Source: JAHCHG01 sp041394845 (lineage in GTDB: Bacteria; Acidobacteriota; Blastocatellia; Pyrinomonadales; Pyrinomonadaceae). Taken from it: a DNA stretch of 64,000 nt. Where the stretch lies: NCBI GenBank assembly GCA_041394845.1, contig JAWKHL010000004.1, forward strand, positions 372,001 to 436,000, given 5' to 3'. The notes beneath the pieces are model-generated. The model had not been told where the DNA came from and ran no database searches. It was given only the letters and a program-made list of their open reading frames with translations. A program made the translations under genes and the position numbers. This document shows, one piece after another, positions 49,651 through 58,525 of the stretch (positions are counted from its first letter, which is position 1; each line of letters begins with the position of its first letter).

Positions 49651-50325
49651 TTATTTTATATCCCGGCTCAGACACGGCAGCCATTCATATCGCTCGCATT
49701 TACCCACGCCGTTGTAGAATTCTCTGGCGATGATCCGGGCGATCTCGTTGATTTTTTTGCCCTCATCGCATTTTTCTCCGGCAAAATAACTGTAAAGATA
49801 AGGGCGATAAACCTTGTCTTTATAAATCTCGACCACAAAACCGCCTCCATCCAAATAATCATAAACCTCGCAATCAATGCTCTCGGCATCCGGGAGAGTT
49901 AAAATCCCGGCATCAAAGATCTGTTCGGTAAATGATTTCCAGCCCGATTTCGGCGCCCTAAAAAGCTGCGTAACCCTTGCCCTGACCGGTTCGGCGTGCC
50001 TGTTTTCTCTGAGATAATAAGCCGTCCACTGTCCATCAATTCTTCTGAAGATCATCGCCTCCAATTCTTCCAGTCCGAAGCCCTTCCACATCCGGATCTC
50101 TATATCATTTCTTCCCAAATGACTTTCCCGCAGTCTTGTCAATTTAGCCGAATCGGAAACCTCATTGATCCCTTTGAAGAAAAGTTTCTCCCATCCCGCT
50201 TTTGGAATATCAAGACGCGGAGCCTGAAAAACGGACGAATTGTAAATGATCCACGCCGAAACGCCGATGCAAAAAGTAGTCAAAACCGTGATCGAACTGA
50301 TCTTGAATTTTCTGACTCTGTTCAT
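49651..50325 (-). CDS. Hypothetical membrane-anchored protein
   Basis: A 224-residue protein with an N-terminal membrane anchor ('ISSITVLTTFCIGVSAWIIY', about residues 9-29). The outer part is mixed alpha/beta, with 'LEELEAMIFRRIDGQWTAYYLRENR', 'GILTLPDAESIDCEVYDYLDGGGFVVEIYKDK' and 'KKINEIARIIAREFYNG'. Three Cys in the C-terminal half may form disulfides. The family is not recognised. It lies between the semialdehyde-dehydrogenase unit and the small acidic gene, in an AT-richer strip resembling the disrupted gene at 50395. Confidence 0.6.
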   Translation of the reverse strand: MNRVRKFKISSITVLTTFCIGVSAWIIYNSSVFQAPRLDIPKAGWEKLFFKGINEVSDSAKLTRLRESHLGRNDIEIRMWKGFGLEELEAMIFRRIDGQWTAYYLRENRHAEPVRARVTQLFRAPKSGWKSFTEQIFDAGILTLPDAESIDCEVYDYLDGGGFVVEIYKDKVYRPYLYSYFAGEKCDEGKKINEIARIIAREFYNGVGKCERYEWLPCLSRDIK

Positions 50326-50394
50326 TTTTGAATATCCAAATTACAAATTCTTTTACCCAGTTTGATCATGGCAAATTTAGCTACGGTTACTTTG

Positions 50395-50916
50395 CTAAAT
50401 CTCAATTGATGCAACACATTGCCATTTCCCATCAATTCTCCTGAATCCATAAAACATTTTCAGTTTCTGACTCGGGTCTTCAGGGCTGCCGGGGAACCAA
50501 ATCAAATGAATTGCCGCCTGATTATGTTGTCGTGTTCGATTTGGAAGGGTAACACGGCAAACCAATTTTCGTTTTCCCGAAAATCCTTCCGCTCTCAACC
50601 AGATATTTTGTCTTTTATCAAAATAAAACAACTCACTCCAATCAAATGCAGGCAATCCGTAACCAGAATTGATAGTTTTGTCATAACCCGCAGGATAAGC
50701 AGAACCGCCTGCTACGGTCAGACGCGTCTGATTCGGTCTAAGCCAGTGAGAACAGGATCCGATCTGTAAAAAGATCTCATCTTTTTTTTTCGGATTGTAA
50801 AAATAAAGGCTCTGATTAAATATATCTAAGAATTCCAACCAAAGGTTTCAATCATCATTTTTATTCAGATATGGATTGACAGTTTTTTCAAACAAAGCTT
50901 TCTCTAAAATTTCCAT
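50395..50916 (-). pseudogene. Hypothetical gene interrupted by an in-frame TGA
   Basis: From the ATG at 50916 the frame reads 22 codons (MEILEKALFEKTVNPYLNKN, DD), then TGA at 50848-50850, and continues in the same frame with NLWLEFLDIFNQSLYFYN and ~145 more codons to 50395. The distal part alone would have to start at a TTG without a ribosome site. The ATG lies one base after the stop codon of the semialdehyde dehydrogenase gene and uses AAGGTG inside that gene's end. A point mutation (for instance from CGA or TGG) is the simplest explanation. The intact protein would be ~173 residues; no family is recognised. Confidence 0.6.
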
Positions 50917-50917
50917 T

Positions 50918-52366
50918 CTAATAATTCACCTTAACACAAACATTCTTCTCCTCGGTGAAAAACCGGAGCGCCTCGAAACCGCCTTCGCGGCCCATGCCGG
51001 AATCTTTGACGCCGCCGAAAGGAGTCCTCAGATCGCGCAGGAGCCAGGTGTTGACCCAGACGATTCCCGATTCCAGTTTTTCCGCCACCCGGTGCGCCCG
51101 CGAAAGATTCTCGGTCCAGACGGTCGCCGACAGGCCGTAACGGACGCTGTTGGCGTAACCCAAAACCTCTTCCTCGGCGTCAAACGGCATCACCGACACG
51201 ACCGGCCCGAAGATCTCTTCCCGGTTCGTCCGGCAATCCGGTGAGAGATTTTCGATGACCGTCGGTTCGACAAAATAACCGTCGGCGCAACGCCCTTCGG
51301 GTTTGATCTGTTTGCCGCCGGTCAGGATCTGTCCGCCCTCCTTTTTGGCCAGATCTATGTAAGAGAGGATCTTTTCCATATGAGTTTCGGAAACCACCGC
51401 GCCGACCTCAGTCGCCGGATCGAGCGGGTCGCCGATCTTTAATTTTTTGACCCTTTCGACGAAATCACCGCAGAAGTTCTCGTACAGCGGACGTTCGACG
51501 AAAATCCGCGAACCGCACAAACAGATCTGGCCCTGATTGGCGAATGACGAACGAACCGTGGTCGAGAGCATCTCCTCGTAATCGCAGTCGGCGAAGATGA
51601 TGTTCGGATTCTTGCCGCCGAGTTCCAGGGAGAGTTTCTTGAACCTCGGCGCCGCCTCGCGCGCGATCCATTCGCCGGTCGCCGTTCCGCCGGTAAAAGA
51701 GACGGCTTTAACGTCCTCGTTTTGAACGATGGCCGCGCCGGCCGCGCCGCCGAGTCCGTGAACGATGTTCAGGACGCCGGGCGGAAGGCCGGCTTCGATT
51801 GACAGTTTCGACAGCAGATAAGCGGTCATCGGCGTTATCTCCGAAGGTTTGGCGACGACCGTGCAGCCGGCCGCGAGGGCCGGGGCGATCTTCCAGGTGA
51901 AAAGATAAAGCGGCAGATTCCACGGGCTGATGCAACCGGCCACGCCGAGCGGCTGGCGCAAGGTGTAATTGATCGCCTGCCCGGCCGTCTGGTGCGATTC
52001 CGAAGCGAAATGCATGGCGGCCGTGGCGTAAAATTTGAAGTTGGCCACGGCGCGCGGAATATCGACCGACCGCGCCAGAGTTTCGGGTTTGCCGTTGTCG
52101 ATGCTTTCGGCCTCGGCCAGCGCCTCCAGATCGCGCTCGATCAGCCCGGAGACGCGCATCAGAATGTCATGGCGCGCTTCGGGACTCATCTTCGCCCAGG
52201 CGGGAAAGGCTTTTTTGGCCGCCGCGACCGCTTTTTTGACATCCTTTTCGTCCGAATCGGGAATCAAAGAGTAGATTTTGCCGATGGCCGGATCGAAATT
52301 ATCGAGATAATTTCCCGCTTCCGGCCCGACCAGTTGACCGTCGATGTAGTTTTCTATCTTGAGCAT
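50918..52366 (-). CDS. 2-Aminomuconate-6-semialdehyde dehydrogenase
   Basis: A 482-residue NAD-dependent aldehyde dehydrogenase. Seen: 'ISPWNLPLYLFTWKIAPALAAG', the NAD-binding 'VSFTGGTATGEWIAREAAPR', general base Glu in 'LSLELGGKNPNIIF' near residue 248, catalytic Cys282 in 'NQGQICLCGSRI', and 'EEIFGPVVSVMPFD'. It fits the aminomuconate/hydroxymuconate semialdehyde branch (NbaE/AmnC, human ALDH8A1-like). It would oxidise the product of ACMSD before it cyclises to picolinate. It is the first of the pathway genes in this direction; the next ORF starts one base after its stop. Confidence 0.88.
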   Translation of the reverse strand: MLKIENYIDGQLVGPEAGNYLDNFDPAIGKIYSLIPDSDEKDVKKAVAAAKKAFPAWAKMSPEARHDILMRVSGLIERDLEALAEAESIDNGKPETLARSVDIPRAVANFKFYATAAMHFASESHQTAGQAINYTLRQPLGVAGCISPWNLPLYLFTWKIAPALAAGCTVVAKPSEITPMTAYLLSKLSIEAGLPPGVLNIVHGLGGAAGAAIVQNEDVKAVSFTGGTATGEWIAREAAPRFKKLSLELGGKNPNIIFADCDYEEMLSTTVRSSFANQGQICLCGSRIFVERPLYENFCGDFVERVKKLKIGDPLDPATEVGAVVSETHMEKILSYIDLAKKEGGQILTGGKQIKPEGRCADGYFVEPTVIENLSPDCRTNREEIFGPVVSVMPFDAEEEVLGYANSVRYGLSATVWTENLSRAHRVAEKLESGIVWVNTWLLRDLRTPFGGVKDSGMGREGGFEALRFFTEEKNVCVKVNY

Positions 52367-52542
52367 TTTGTTTTTGTTTATATTACTTTATTCGGATCGA
52401 CAAACTAAAACCCTCCCGGCGCTCTTTTCATTTCGGCGAAAAATAACAGCCATTTCCCCCACAAGGTCGCCGAAAGAGCCGGCGGAAACTCGATCCGGAT
52501 TTATTTTTTTCCGCCGCGGAGTTTATAATCAACCGGGCTTCT

Positions 52543-53421
52543 ATGCCGAATCACACCATGCTGAACTTCAAAATCAAAACCGTCGTTTTCGCCATTTTTC
52601 TCCTGATCGGAGCCGTTTCGGCCCAGACCAAAACGGTCGAAACGCCGAATTTCATCGAACTGATCAAGGAAAAGTTACATAAAAGCTACCGGATAAAGCT
52701 GTCGCAGATCTGCCCGATCGAAACCAATCTGGCCGCCCGGCGCGTTTTTTACGATTACGGGGCGATCTTCGTCTCGAACAACGGAGGCAAACTTCCGGCG
52801 CGCTGCATTTTCCAAAACGAAAACCAGGTTTCCGAATTTCAAGGGGGCATTCCCTCGCAAACGGAAAACATCGGCGGAGTGACGATCACTTTGCAAAAAC
52901 CGGCGATGGAGGCCCTCATCGAAGCCCGCCGCGACGCCGCGCAAAAAGGTCTCAGCATCACGCCGCGGGGCGGTTCGATCGCCGGCAGTCGTTCCTTCGA
53001 AGACACTTACCGGCTCTGGAATTCGCGTTTTCTGCCCGCCCTCAATTACTGGGTCAAAAGAGGAAAAATCTCGCGGGCCGAAGCCGAAGAGGCCAAGGCC
53101 ATGGGAATTCAGGAGCAGGTCGCCCGGGTTCTCGAATGGGAGGAAAAAGGTTTTTATTTCAGCACCGGTTTCAACAAATCGATCCTCTATTCGGTGGCCG
53201 CCCCCGGCGCTTCGCAACACATCTTCAGGTTGGCGCTCGACATCCAGCAGTTCGGCGACAAGCGCGTTCGCGACATCCTCTCAGAACACGGCTGGTTTCA
53301 AACCGTCAAAAGCGATCTGCCGCATTTTACCTATCTCGGAGTTAACAAGGAGAAACTGCCATCGCTCGGTTTGATCCGCGTCTCTTCGGGGGGACAGACA
53401 TTCTGGATACCGAACGTCTAG
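52543..53421 (+). CDS. Exported M15/VanY-like protein (copy 1)
   Basis: A 292-residue protein with a signal peptide ('TVVFAIFLLIGAVSAQT', ending about residue 29). The C-terminal half resembles zinc D,D-carboxypeptidases of the VanY/M15 fold: 'AAPGASQHIFRLALDIQQFGD' matches the SxHxxGxAxD motif (here SQHIFRLALD), and 'WFQTVKSDLPHFTYLGVNKE' ends with the ExxH-like D-x-x-H. The metal His/Asp/His set is present, but the catalytic Glu is replaced by Asp, and the Gly of the first motif is missing. The N-terminal domain is unknown. A clear paralogue is at 54740. The ATG has no obvious ribosome site; an internal ATG at codon 6 is possible. Confidence 0.65.
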   Translation: MPNHTMLNFKIKTVVFAIFLLIGAVSAQTKTVETPNFIELIKEKLHKSYRIKLSQICPIETNLAARRVFYDYGAIFVSNNGGKLPARCIFQNENQVSEFQGGIPSQTENIGGVTITLQKPAMEALIEARRDAAQKGLSITPRGGSIAGSRSFEDTYRLWNSRFLPALNYWVKRGKISRAEAEEAKAMGIQEQVARVLEWEEKGFYFSTGFNKSILYSVAAPGASQHIFRLALDIQQFGDKRVRDILSEHGWFQTVKSDLPHFTYLGVNKEKLPSLGLIRVSSGGQTFWIPNV

Positions 53422-53446
53422 ATTTTGGATTTTGGATTTTGGATTC
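53422..53446. repeat. GGATTTY-family array
   Basis: GATTTTGGATTTTGGATTTTGGATT begins directly after the stop codon of the first M15-like gene. Confidence 0.75.
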
Positions 53447-53549
53447 CATTCCTCCCCGGCCGTTTTTCTTGTAACTGTAATTTTCAGCCGATTTGGTGTA
53501 AATTATCGGAAACCGCCGAATTGCACCGACCGCCTTTGGAGAAAAAAAA

Positions 53550-54713
53550 ATGAATTGCCCTTATTGCGATGCCCTCAATGATGATCAGAACAGCTTTTGC
53601 GTCAGCTGCGGAGAGACCATCGGGCAAAATTTCGACACTCAGGCTGATATTCCTCCGCCGACCCAATTTATCGATTCGGGTTCGGTCGATTCGCCCTCCT
53701 CCGTGGACACCGCTTATCCTCCTCCCAAACCGACCGCTCCGGTCGGTTACAACCCGGAATTTCCCGGCATCAATTCTCCGATTCCGCCTTCCCCGCCGCC
53801 CCGAAGCGGCCGTGGTTTGCTCTATGCCGGACTGACAGCGATCATCGTTTTGGTCCTCGCCGGGGCGGGCATCGGCGGATATTTCATCTGGAAAAACCAG
53901 CAAGAAACCGCGGCGGCAGAGGTTTTGCCGGATCATCTGGGAATGTTCGTTCAGAACAAGGACCGGAACGGTCTGGCCGAAATACGAAAACTCGATGTCG
54001 TCAATGCCATCGAGGAAAAGGATAAATTGCTTTCGGATGGAAATCTGCCGGTCTGGGAAAAGAACTCCAGTCTGATCCTTTACGCCGAGGCCAACGACGT
54101 TCCGGTAACCGATCTCAAATTGATTCCGCTGGAGAGCATCCAACCGGACGGCAAGATCAAAGAGATGGATTTTCAGGCCGCCCCGATCGAAGGGAAACGG
54201 GCGATGAAAAGATTGCGACTGCCGGAAGCGGTCGCCGACGGGAAATATGCCTTCGCCATTCTGGACGGTTTTCTGGACGAGGGAAAGCACAAATTCTGGG
54301 CCTTTCAAGTCAAGGGAACGGGCGCTTCCGACAACTCCGGTCTGACCAAAGAAGCCACCGTCGCGCTCAAACAACCGGCCGATGAGTCGAAGGAAAAAGA
54401 GGAAAAAGATCCCAAAACCGAAGAGACCGCGCAAAAACAAACGCCGCAGATGCCGCCGCCCAAAAAGGAGACCAAGGTCGAACCTCCGCTCGGCGCACGG
54501 GTCGCCTACTGCAACGGCAGCAATGTCGTATTGCGGGCCACGCCGAGCCTCGAAGGGCGCAAGATCGGCAGTCTCGGCCGGGGTCAAAGGCTTTACGTCC
54601 TGCAATATTCAAAGAATTACGACAACTGGCGGGGAACGGTGGCCAACTGGGCCTATGTTCAAACCGAAAACGGAGGTCGCGGCTGGGTCTTTACGCCGTT
54701 TGTCAATTACTGA
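53550..54713 (+). CDS. Membrane protein with zinc ribbon and SH3-like domain
   Basis: A 387-residue protein. The N-terminal zinc ribbon has CxxC pairs (MNCPYCDALN and FCVSCGETIG, residues 1-27). A Pro-rich linker follows, then one membrane helix near residues 92-112 ('LLYAGLTAIIVLVLAGAGIGGYF'), a long external region, a Lys/Glu/Pro linker around 285-315, and a C-terminal bacterial SH3-like domain ('GARVAYCNGSNVVLRATPSLEGRKIGSLGRGQRLYVLQ' and 'GRGWVFTPFVNY', residues ~320-387) that may bind cell wall. It lies between the two M15-like genes, all on the plus strand, suggesting a cell-wall unit. Confidence 0.75.
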   Translation: MNCPYCDALNDDQNSFCVSCGETIGQNFDTQADIPPPTQFIDSGSVDSPSSVDTAYPPPKPTAPVGYNPEFPGINSPIPPSPPPRSGRGLLYAGLTAIIVLVLAGAGIGGYFIWKNQQETAAAEVLPDHLGMFVQNKDRNGLAEIRKLDVVNAIEEKDKLLSDGNLPVWEKNSSLILYAEANDVPVTDLKLIPLESIQPDGKIKEMDFQAAPIEGKRAMKRLRLPEAVADGKYAFAILDGFLDEGKHKFWAFQVKGTGASDNSGLTKEATVALKQPADESKEKEEKDPKTEETAQKQTPQMPPPKKETKVEPPLGARVAYCNGSNVVLRATPSLEGRKIGSLGRGQRLYVLQYSKNYDNWRGTVANWAYVQTENGGRGWVFTPFVNY

Positions 54714-54739
54714 AAGGCCGCTCTTTATAAGGGAAAAAG

Positions 54740-55711
54740 ATGAAAAACAAAAAGTTATTTTTAACCGCTTTTTTATTGGTCTGCGTCGCGGCAACGGCGG
54801 CGTGTTTTTCGATCAGCCGGGACAATGACGAGCCTTCCTCGACGCCCCGAAACAACCGAACCTCGACGCCCAAAACCGGCAAACAGCCGACTCCCGATGA
54901 GGATAACAAAAATGAGAGCGGAAAAAACTCCAACGAAAAAATGAACGGAAAATCAACCAGCGAGATCAAAGACGGCGGATTTGCGGCCAATCTGCCCGCC
55001 GGTTTCAGTCAGCCGACCGACCCGGTCGGGAAAAAGATGCTGGGGGAATACGGAGCCATGTTCGTCGCCAAAGGCGGGGCAGCGCCTCCGCCGAAGGTGG
55101 TCTTTAACAATGAATCCGAGGTCTCCGCCTGGCAATCGGGCATCAGCAAATCGAGCGAAAACATCGGTGGTGCCACCATCGAACTCCAGACCCCGGCGAT
55201 GAACGCCCTTAAAGAAGCCATCGATGAGGCCAAACAAAACGGGAAATCGATCACGCCGCGCGGCGGTTCGGACGCCGGACGCCGCGATTACTCGGGAACG
55301 GTCACGAACTGGAAAAGCCGGGTTGATCCGGGTTTGACCTACTGGGTCGGCAAAGGCCGTCTGCCGCAGAACGAGGCCAACCGGATCAAGGGATTGCCGA
55401 TCCCGGAACAGATCTCCGAGATCTTCAAACTCGAATCTCAGGGGATGTATTTCTCGACCGGCAAGGACAAATCGATCATTTATTCGGTGGCCCCGCCCGG
55501 AACCTCCCAGCATATCTCGATGCTGGCCCTGGACGTGGCCCAGCACGAGGATTCAAAGGTCCGGGCCATTTTGGCCAAACACGGCTGGTTTCAGACGGTC
55601 GTCTCCGACCTGCCGCATTTTACTTATCTGGGGGTCTCGGAATCCGATCTGCCGAAACTCGGTCTGAAAAAGGTTTCGGACGGCGGGCGAGTATTTTGGA
55701 TTCCGGAATAG
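54740..55711 (+). CDS. M15/VanY-like lipoprotein (copy 2)
   Basis: A 323-residue paralogue of the protein at 52543. The leader ends in 'VCVAATAACFS' with lipobox Cys near residue 22, followed by a Pro/Ser/Asn-rich linker to ~residue 75. Homologous parts: 'VGKKMLGEYGAMFVAKGGAAPPPKVVFNNESEVSAWQSGI', 'ITPRGGSDAGRRDYSGTVTNWKSRV', 'APPGTSQHISMLALDVAQHED', and 'WFQTVVSDLPHFTYLGVSES'. The same metal-type residues remain (H in SQH, D of ALDV, H in LPH). It is encoded 27 bases after the SH3 gene, so the two are an operon. The end of the convergent S41 frame overlaps its last 88 bases. Confidence 0.68.
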   Translation: MKNKKLFLTAFLLVCVAATAACFSISRDNDEPSSTPRNNRTSTPKTGKQPTPDEDNKNESGKNSNEKMNGKSTSEIKDGGFAANLPAGFSQPTDPVGKKMLGEYGAMFVAKGGAAPPPKVVFNNESEVSAWQSGISKSSENIGGATIELQTPAMNALKEAIDEAKQNGKSITPRGGSDAGRRDYSGTVTNWKSRVDPGLTYWVGKGRLPQNEANRIKGLPIPEQISEIFKLESQGMYFSTGKDKSIIYSVAPPGTSQHISMLALDVAQHEDSKVRAILAKHGWFQTVVSDLPHFTYLGVSESDLPKLGLKKVSDGGRVFWIPE

Positions 55712-57276
55712 TTCGATTTCGGATTTCGGATCTCGGATCTCGGGTTTTTATCTTTGATCGTCGGGGGGCGGTTTTCGATCAGTTTTTTGACGACGGAGAT
55801 TTCGCGGTCGAAATCGTTTCCGATGTCTTCAGGCCTCTTATCGACGATCACATCGGGGATTACGCTTTCGTCCTTTTGGGGTTTTAGCGGAGCCGAAAAA
55901 ATTACCGGGATGTCGATCTCGATCTGCGAATTGGGCAGGTTCAGAAAAAAGTAACCCCCGCCGTTGATGCCCTGTTTGTTGCCGCCCGTCGTCTGCCCGA
56001 CGATGATCGCCAGATCGTTCTCTTGGGCATAGCTCAAGAACTGAAACGTCGCCGAGGCGTTCGAAGCGTCGCAGATGATGTAGGCCGTTCCGCGAAAATT
56101 GTTTTCGTAAGGCGCGACTCCCGCTTTTTCGTCCGCAACTTCATCCGGCAAAATTTCATAAAAACCGTCTTCGGCCCGGCGGTACATCCCGGCCGGTATT
56201 CCGTTTTGCAAGGCGAATTTCAGCTCATCGCTGTAAGTGTCGACATATTTCGCCAGACCCTTTTGCGCAGCGACGTTGCGCACCAGACGCCGGCCATTCA
56301 GATACCGGGGCCGGTCCTCTTTGACGAGGTACCGGGCCAGTTCAAGACCGACGGACGTATCGCCGCCGCCGTTGCCGCGCAGATCGACGATCAGATTTTT
56401 GATCTTTTCCGCCCTTAAACGGGCGAAAGCGTCCGATAGAAAATCCCTGAATTTTATTTTTTCCAATTTCCAGGTGATCGAATTTTCGATCTTCAGGTAA
56501 CCGGTCGAATCTTTCCGGATCTCGAATTTCCAACCGTCATCGTAGGTCGGCGCCGGACCGTAACGCTCGGCCATCTTCGCCGAGCGCTCCTCTTTGGTCA
56601 TGGCCGGCACCCGGAACGCCGATCTCTTTCGGGCGGCAAAATCGACCGCCTCGATGGTAAAAGCGGCGGAGTCAAGCGGGAAAAACAGCGGGAAATACCA
56701 ATCGAAAAGGGCGTAGCTTTCGGCCTCAAAGCGCGTCAGTTCGACCGACCCTATCCGATGTCCCAAGGTGTTCATCCCGTCCCCTTTGGTCACGGTCAAA
56801 AGTGTTTCGATGATCTTTTCGGACGAGATTCCGTTGATCTTTCTGATCTCACTGCCGCGGGACAGATCTTCCGCCGAGGCGTTGTGCGTTACCATCATTT
56901 TTCCGTCAACTATCTGAAAATAAAACGGCAGATGGATCTTTCCCCCGAAGAGCCGGTCGCGCACCTGCGGATCCTGATTATAGGGATTCAGATAGGTGTG
57001 TCCGCAGTGGATTTGAGCCGTTAGCCGGGAGAGAAGCAGAAAAAATTCTCCTTCAGATAAAGGCCTTTTTATTTCGGCTTGATAGCCGGCCCAGATCCTC
57101 CGGGTTTCTTCCGGAGTCTGATAGCGGTAGATCCCCGGATGAAGGGTTTTCAAAGCCCGTTTGACGAGGGCGAAATCTTCCTCCAACTGCCCGACCGAAA
57201 GAGTTTTGGTTTGCCCGTCAACTCCGATGATCAGGAACGCCGTTATCAAAATCGCCGAAAAAATCAATTTCTTCAT
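55624..57276 (-). CDS. S41-family peptidase, C-terminus extended through a repeat
   Basis: A 550-residue exported tail-specific-type protease with a signal peptide (residues 1-21). Seen: 'EGEFFLLLSRLTAQIHCGHTY', 'KIKNLIVDLRGNGGGDTSVGLELARYLVK' (domain signature), and the nucleophile Ser408 in 'AYIICDASNASATFQF' with 'AIIVGQTTGG' near 425. The Lys base is not obvious. The native protein should end near residue 510 ('SVVKKLIENRPPTIKD'). The frame continues through a GGATTTY array ('NPRSEIRNPKSN') and then antisense to the end of the M15-like lipoprotein gene, a clear loss of the original stop codon. It follows a membrane AraC regulator on the same strand. Confidence 0.85.
   Translation of the reverse strand: MKKLIFSAILITAFLIIGVDGQTKTLSVGQLEEDFALVKRALKTLHPGIYRYQTPEETRRIWAGYQAEIKRPLSEGEFFLLLSRLTAQIHCGHTYLNPYNQDPQVRDRLFGGKIHLPFYFQIVDGKMMVTHNASAEDLSRGSEIRKINGISSEKIIETLLTVTKGDGMNTLGHRIGSVELTRFEAESYALFDWYFPLFFPLDSAAFTIEAVDFAARKRSAFRVPAMTKEERSAKMAERYGPAPTYDDGWKFEIRKDSTGYLKIENSITWKLEKIKFRDFLSDAFARLRAEKIKNLIVDLRGNGGGDTSVGLELARYLVKEDRPRYLNGRRLVRNVAAQKGLAKYVDTYSDELKFALQNGIPAGMYRRAEDGFYEILPDEVADEKAGVAPYENNFRGTAYIICDASNASATFQFLSYAQENDLAIIVGQTTGGNKQGINGGGYFFLNLPNSQIEIDIPVIFSAPLKPQKDESVIPDVIVDKRPEDIGNDFDREISVVKKLIENRPPTIKDKNPRSEIRNPKSNYSGIQNTRPPSETFFRPSFGRSDSETPR
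55714..55750. repeat. GGATTTY-family array at the S41 gene end
   Basis: CGATTTCGGATTTCGGATCTCGGATCTCGGG lies between the convergent genes. On the minus strand it encodes the S41 C-terminal residues 'NPRSEIRNPKSN'. Confidence 0.8.
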
Positions 57277-57391
57277 ATCCGCCTCGCGTCCGATCTTTTT
57301 GGAAAAAACGATTGCCAGCCTATCGTTTTTTCGAAGCCTAATCGCTTCAAATAAATATTTGAGGCGTTTTTTCTAAGGATTTGAACCAAAT

Positions 57392-58525
57392 CTACTGATT
57401 TGAGACCAGATTGATCTGAAATTCTCTGGGCGAGCGGCCGGTGATCTTTTTGAAAGCGCGGTTGAAGGTCGATTTCGAGTTAAAACCGCACTCAAAGGCG
57501 AGGGCCAGCAGGGTCGAATCATCGGAGGTTTCGAGTTTTTCCACCACCTCGGCGACCCGAAACCCGTTGACGAAATCATTGAAGTTCTGATCAAAGCCGC
57601 TGTTGATGGTGTAAGACAGAACGACCGAGTTGACTCCCAGTCTTCTGGACAGATCGGCCAGGGTCAGATTCGGGTCGAGGTGGGGTTTTTCCTCTTCCAT
57701 CAATTTCTTCAGTCGGGCTTTGAGTTTTTCGAGTTCCCTTTCCGAAATCAAGGTTTTCCGGTCTTCGGCCTCGCTTTCCTTCTCGGGCGAAAAAGACAGT
57801 TCGATCGTCCGCGAACGCAAATAACCGGCGATCGCCAGATAATAGGTCAGCAGGGCCAAAATCAGTTCGAAGTAAAAATACTGAATGTAAGACAGTTTGA
57901 ACAAAAAGCTGTCGGTAAAATCAAAGATTCCCCCGACCAACAGAACGGACGTAAAAAGATGGAGAAAATTACTCAGCCAATCGAACTTGATCTTTTCCGT
58001 ATCGGAAAAATTCTGATCGAGCCAGGCACGATAACGCCGGTAATGCCTGATGGCCAGGAAAAGGAAAACCAGATTCCAGATCAATTGGGTGACGAAAATA
58101 AATCCCCCGAAAAACGATTCGTAATTTCGAGAAAACCATTCCTTCCATTCCAGATCGTGGGCGAAAAGAAAAAAACGAAATGCCAGATAAGCGGTTGACG
58201 GAATGAACAGGAAAAGATCTTTTGCCCGGAACCTTCTTTTGGAATCCGTCAGGTGCAACGTGTAGAGCCAAACCAGGACGCCGTTGCTGTAAGCGATCCA
58301 GAAAGGAAAATAGGTCAGCCACTGATTCAAATCGTAGACGTTGGCGAAACCGATCAGCGGAGTGATCAACCCAAGACACAGAACGACCAGGAGAAGGGCC
58401 AGCCAGAAATCGGCCTTTTGTCCTTTTCGAATGAACCGCCATAAAAGCAAACCGGCAAAGATTGCCCCCTGCAAAATGGCGATCAAACAAATGACGCTTC
58501 GCGGATTGAAAAAGTCTATTTGCAC
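57392..58525 (-). CDS. Membrane-bound AraC-type regulator
   Basis: About 377 residues from a GTG at 58525. The longer frame to 58636 starts at a TTG inside a terminator hairpin and is rejected. Seven or so hydrophobic spans occupy residues ~12-220 ('ICLIAILQGAIFAGLLLWRF', 'FWLALLLVVLCLGLITPLIGFA', 'LTYFPFWIAYSNGVLVWLY', 'YFYFELILALLTYYLAIAGYL'). The C-terminal AraC HTH pair follows ('DPNLTLADLSRRLGVNSVVLSYTINS' and 'LLALAFECGFNSKSTFNRAFKKITGRSPREF'). It senses something in or across the membrane. Adjacency (about 115 bases) suggests it regulates the S41 protease gene. This design is known from Bacteroidota and other phyla. Confidence 0.82.
   Translation of the reverse strand: MQIDFFNPRSVICLIAILQGAIFAGLLLWRFIRKGQKADFWLALLLVVLCLGLITPLIGFANVYDLNQWLTYFPFWIAYSNGVLVWLYTLHLTDSKRRFRAKDLFLFIPSTAYLAFRFFLFAHDLEWKEWFSRNYESFFGGFIFVTQLIWNLVFLFLAIRHYRRYRAWLDQNFSDTEKIKFDWLSNFLHLFTSVLLVGGIFDFTDSFLFKLSYIQYFYFELILALLTYYLAIAGYLRSRTIELSFSPEKESEAEDRKTLISERELEKLKARLKKLMEEEKPHLDPNLTLADLSRRLGVNSVVLSYTINSGFDQNFNDFVNGFRVAEVVEKLETSDDSTLLALAFECGFNSKSTFNRAFKKITGRSPREFQINLVSNQ

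Noticed and set aside
50848..50850. TGA considered as a selenocysteine codon
   Set aside because: No redox motif, no visible SECIS-like hairpin directly downstream, and the codon lies near the N-terminus of an unknown protein; mutation is simpler.
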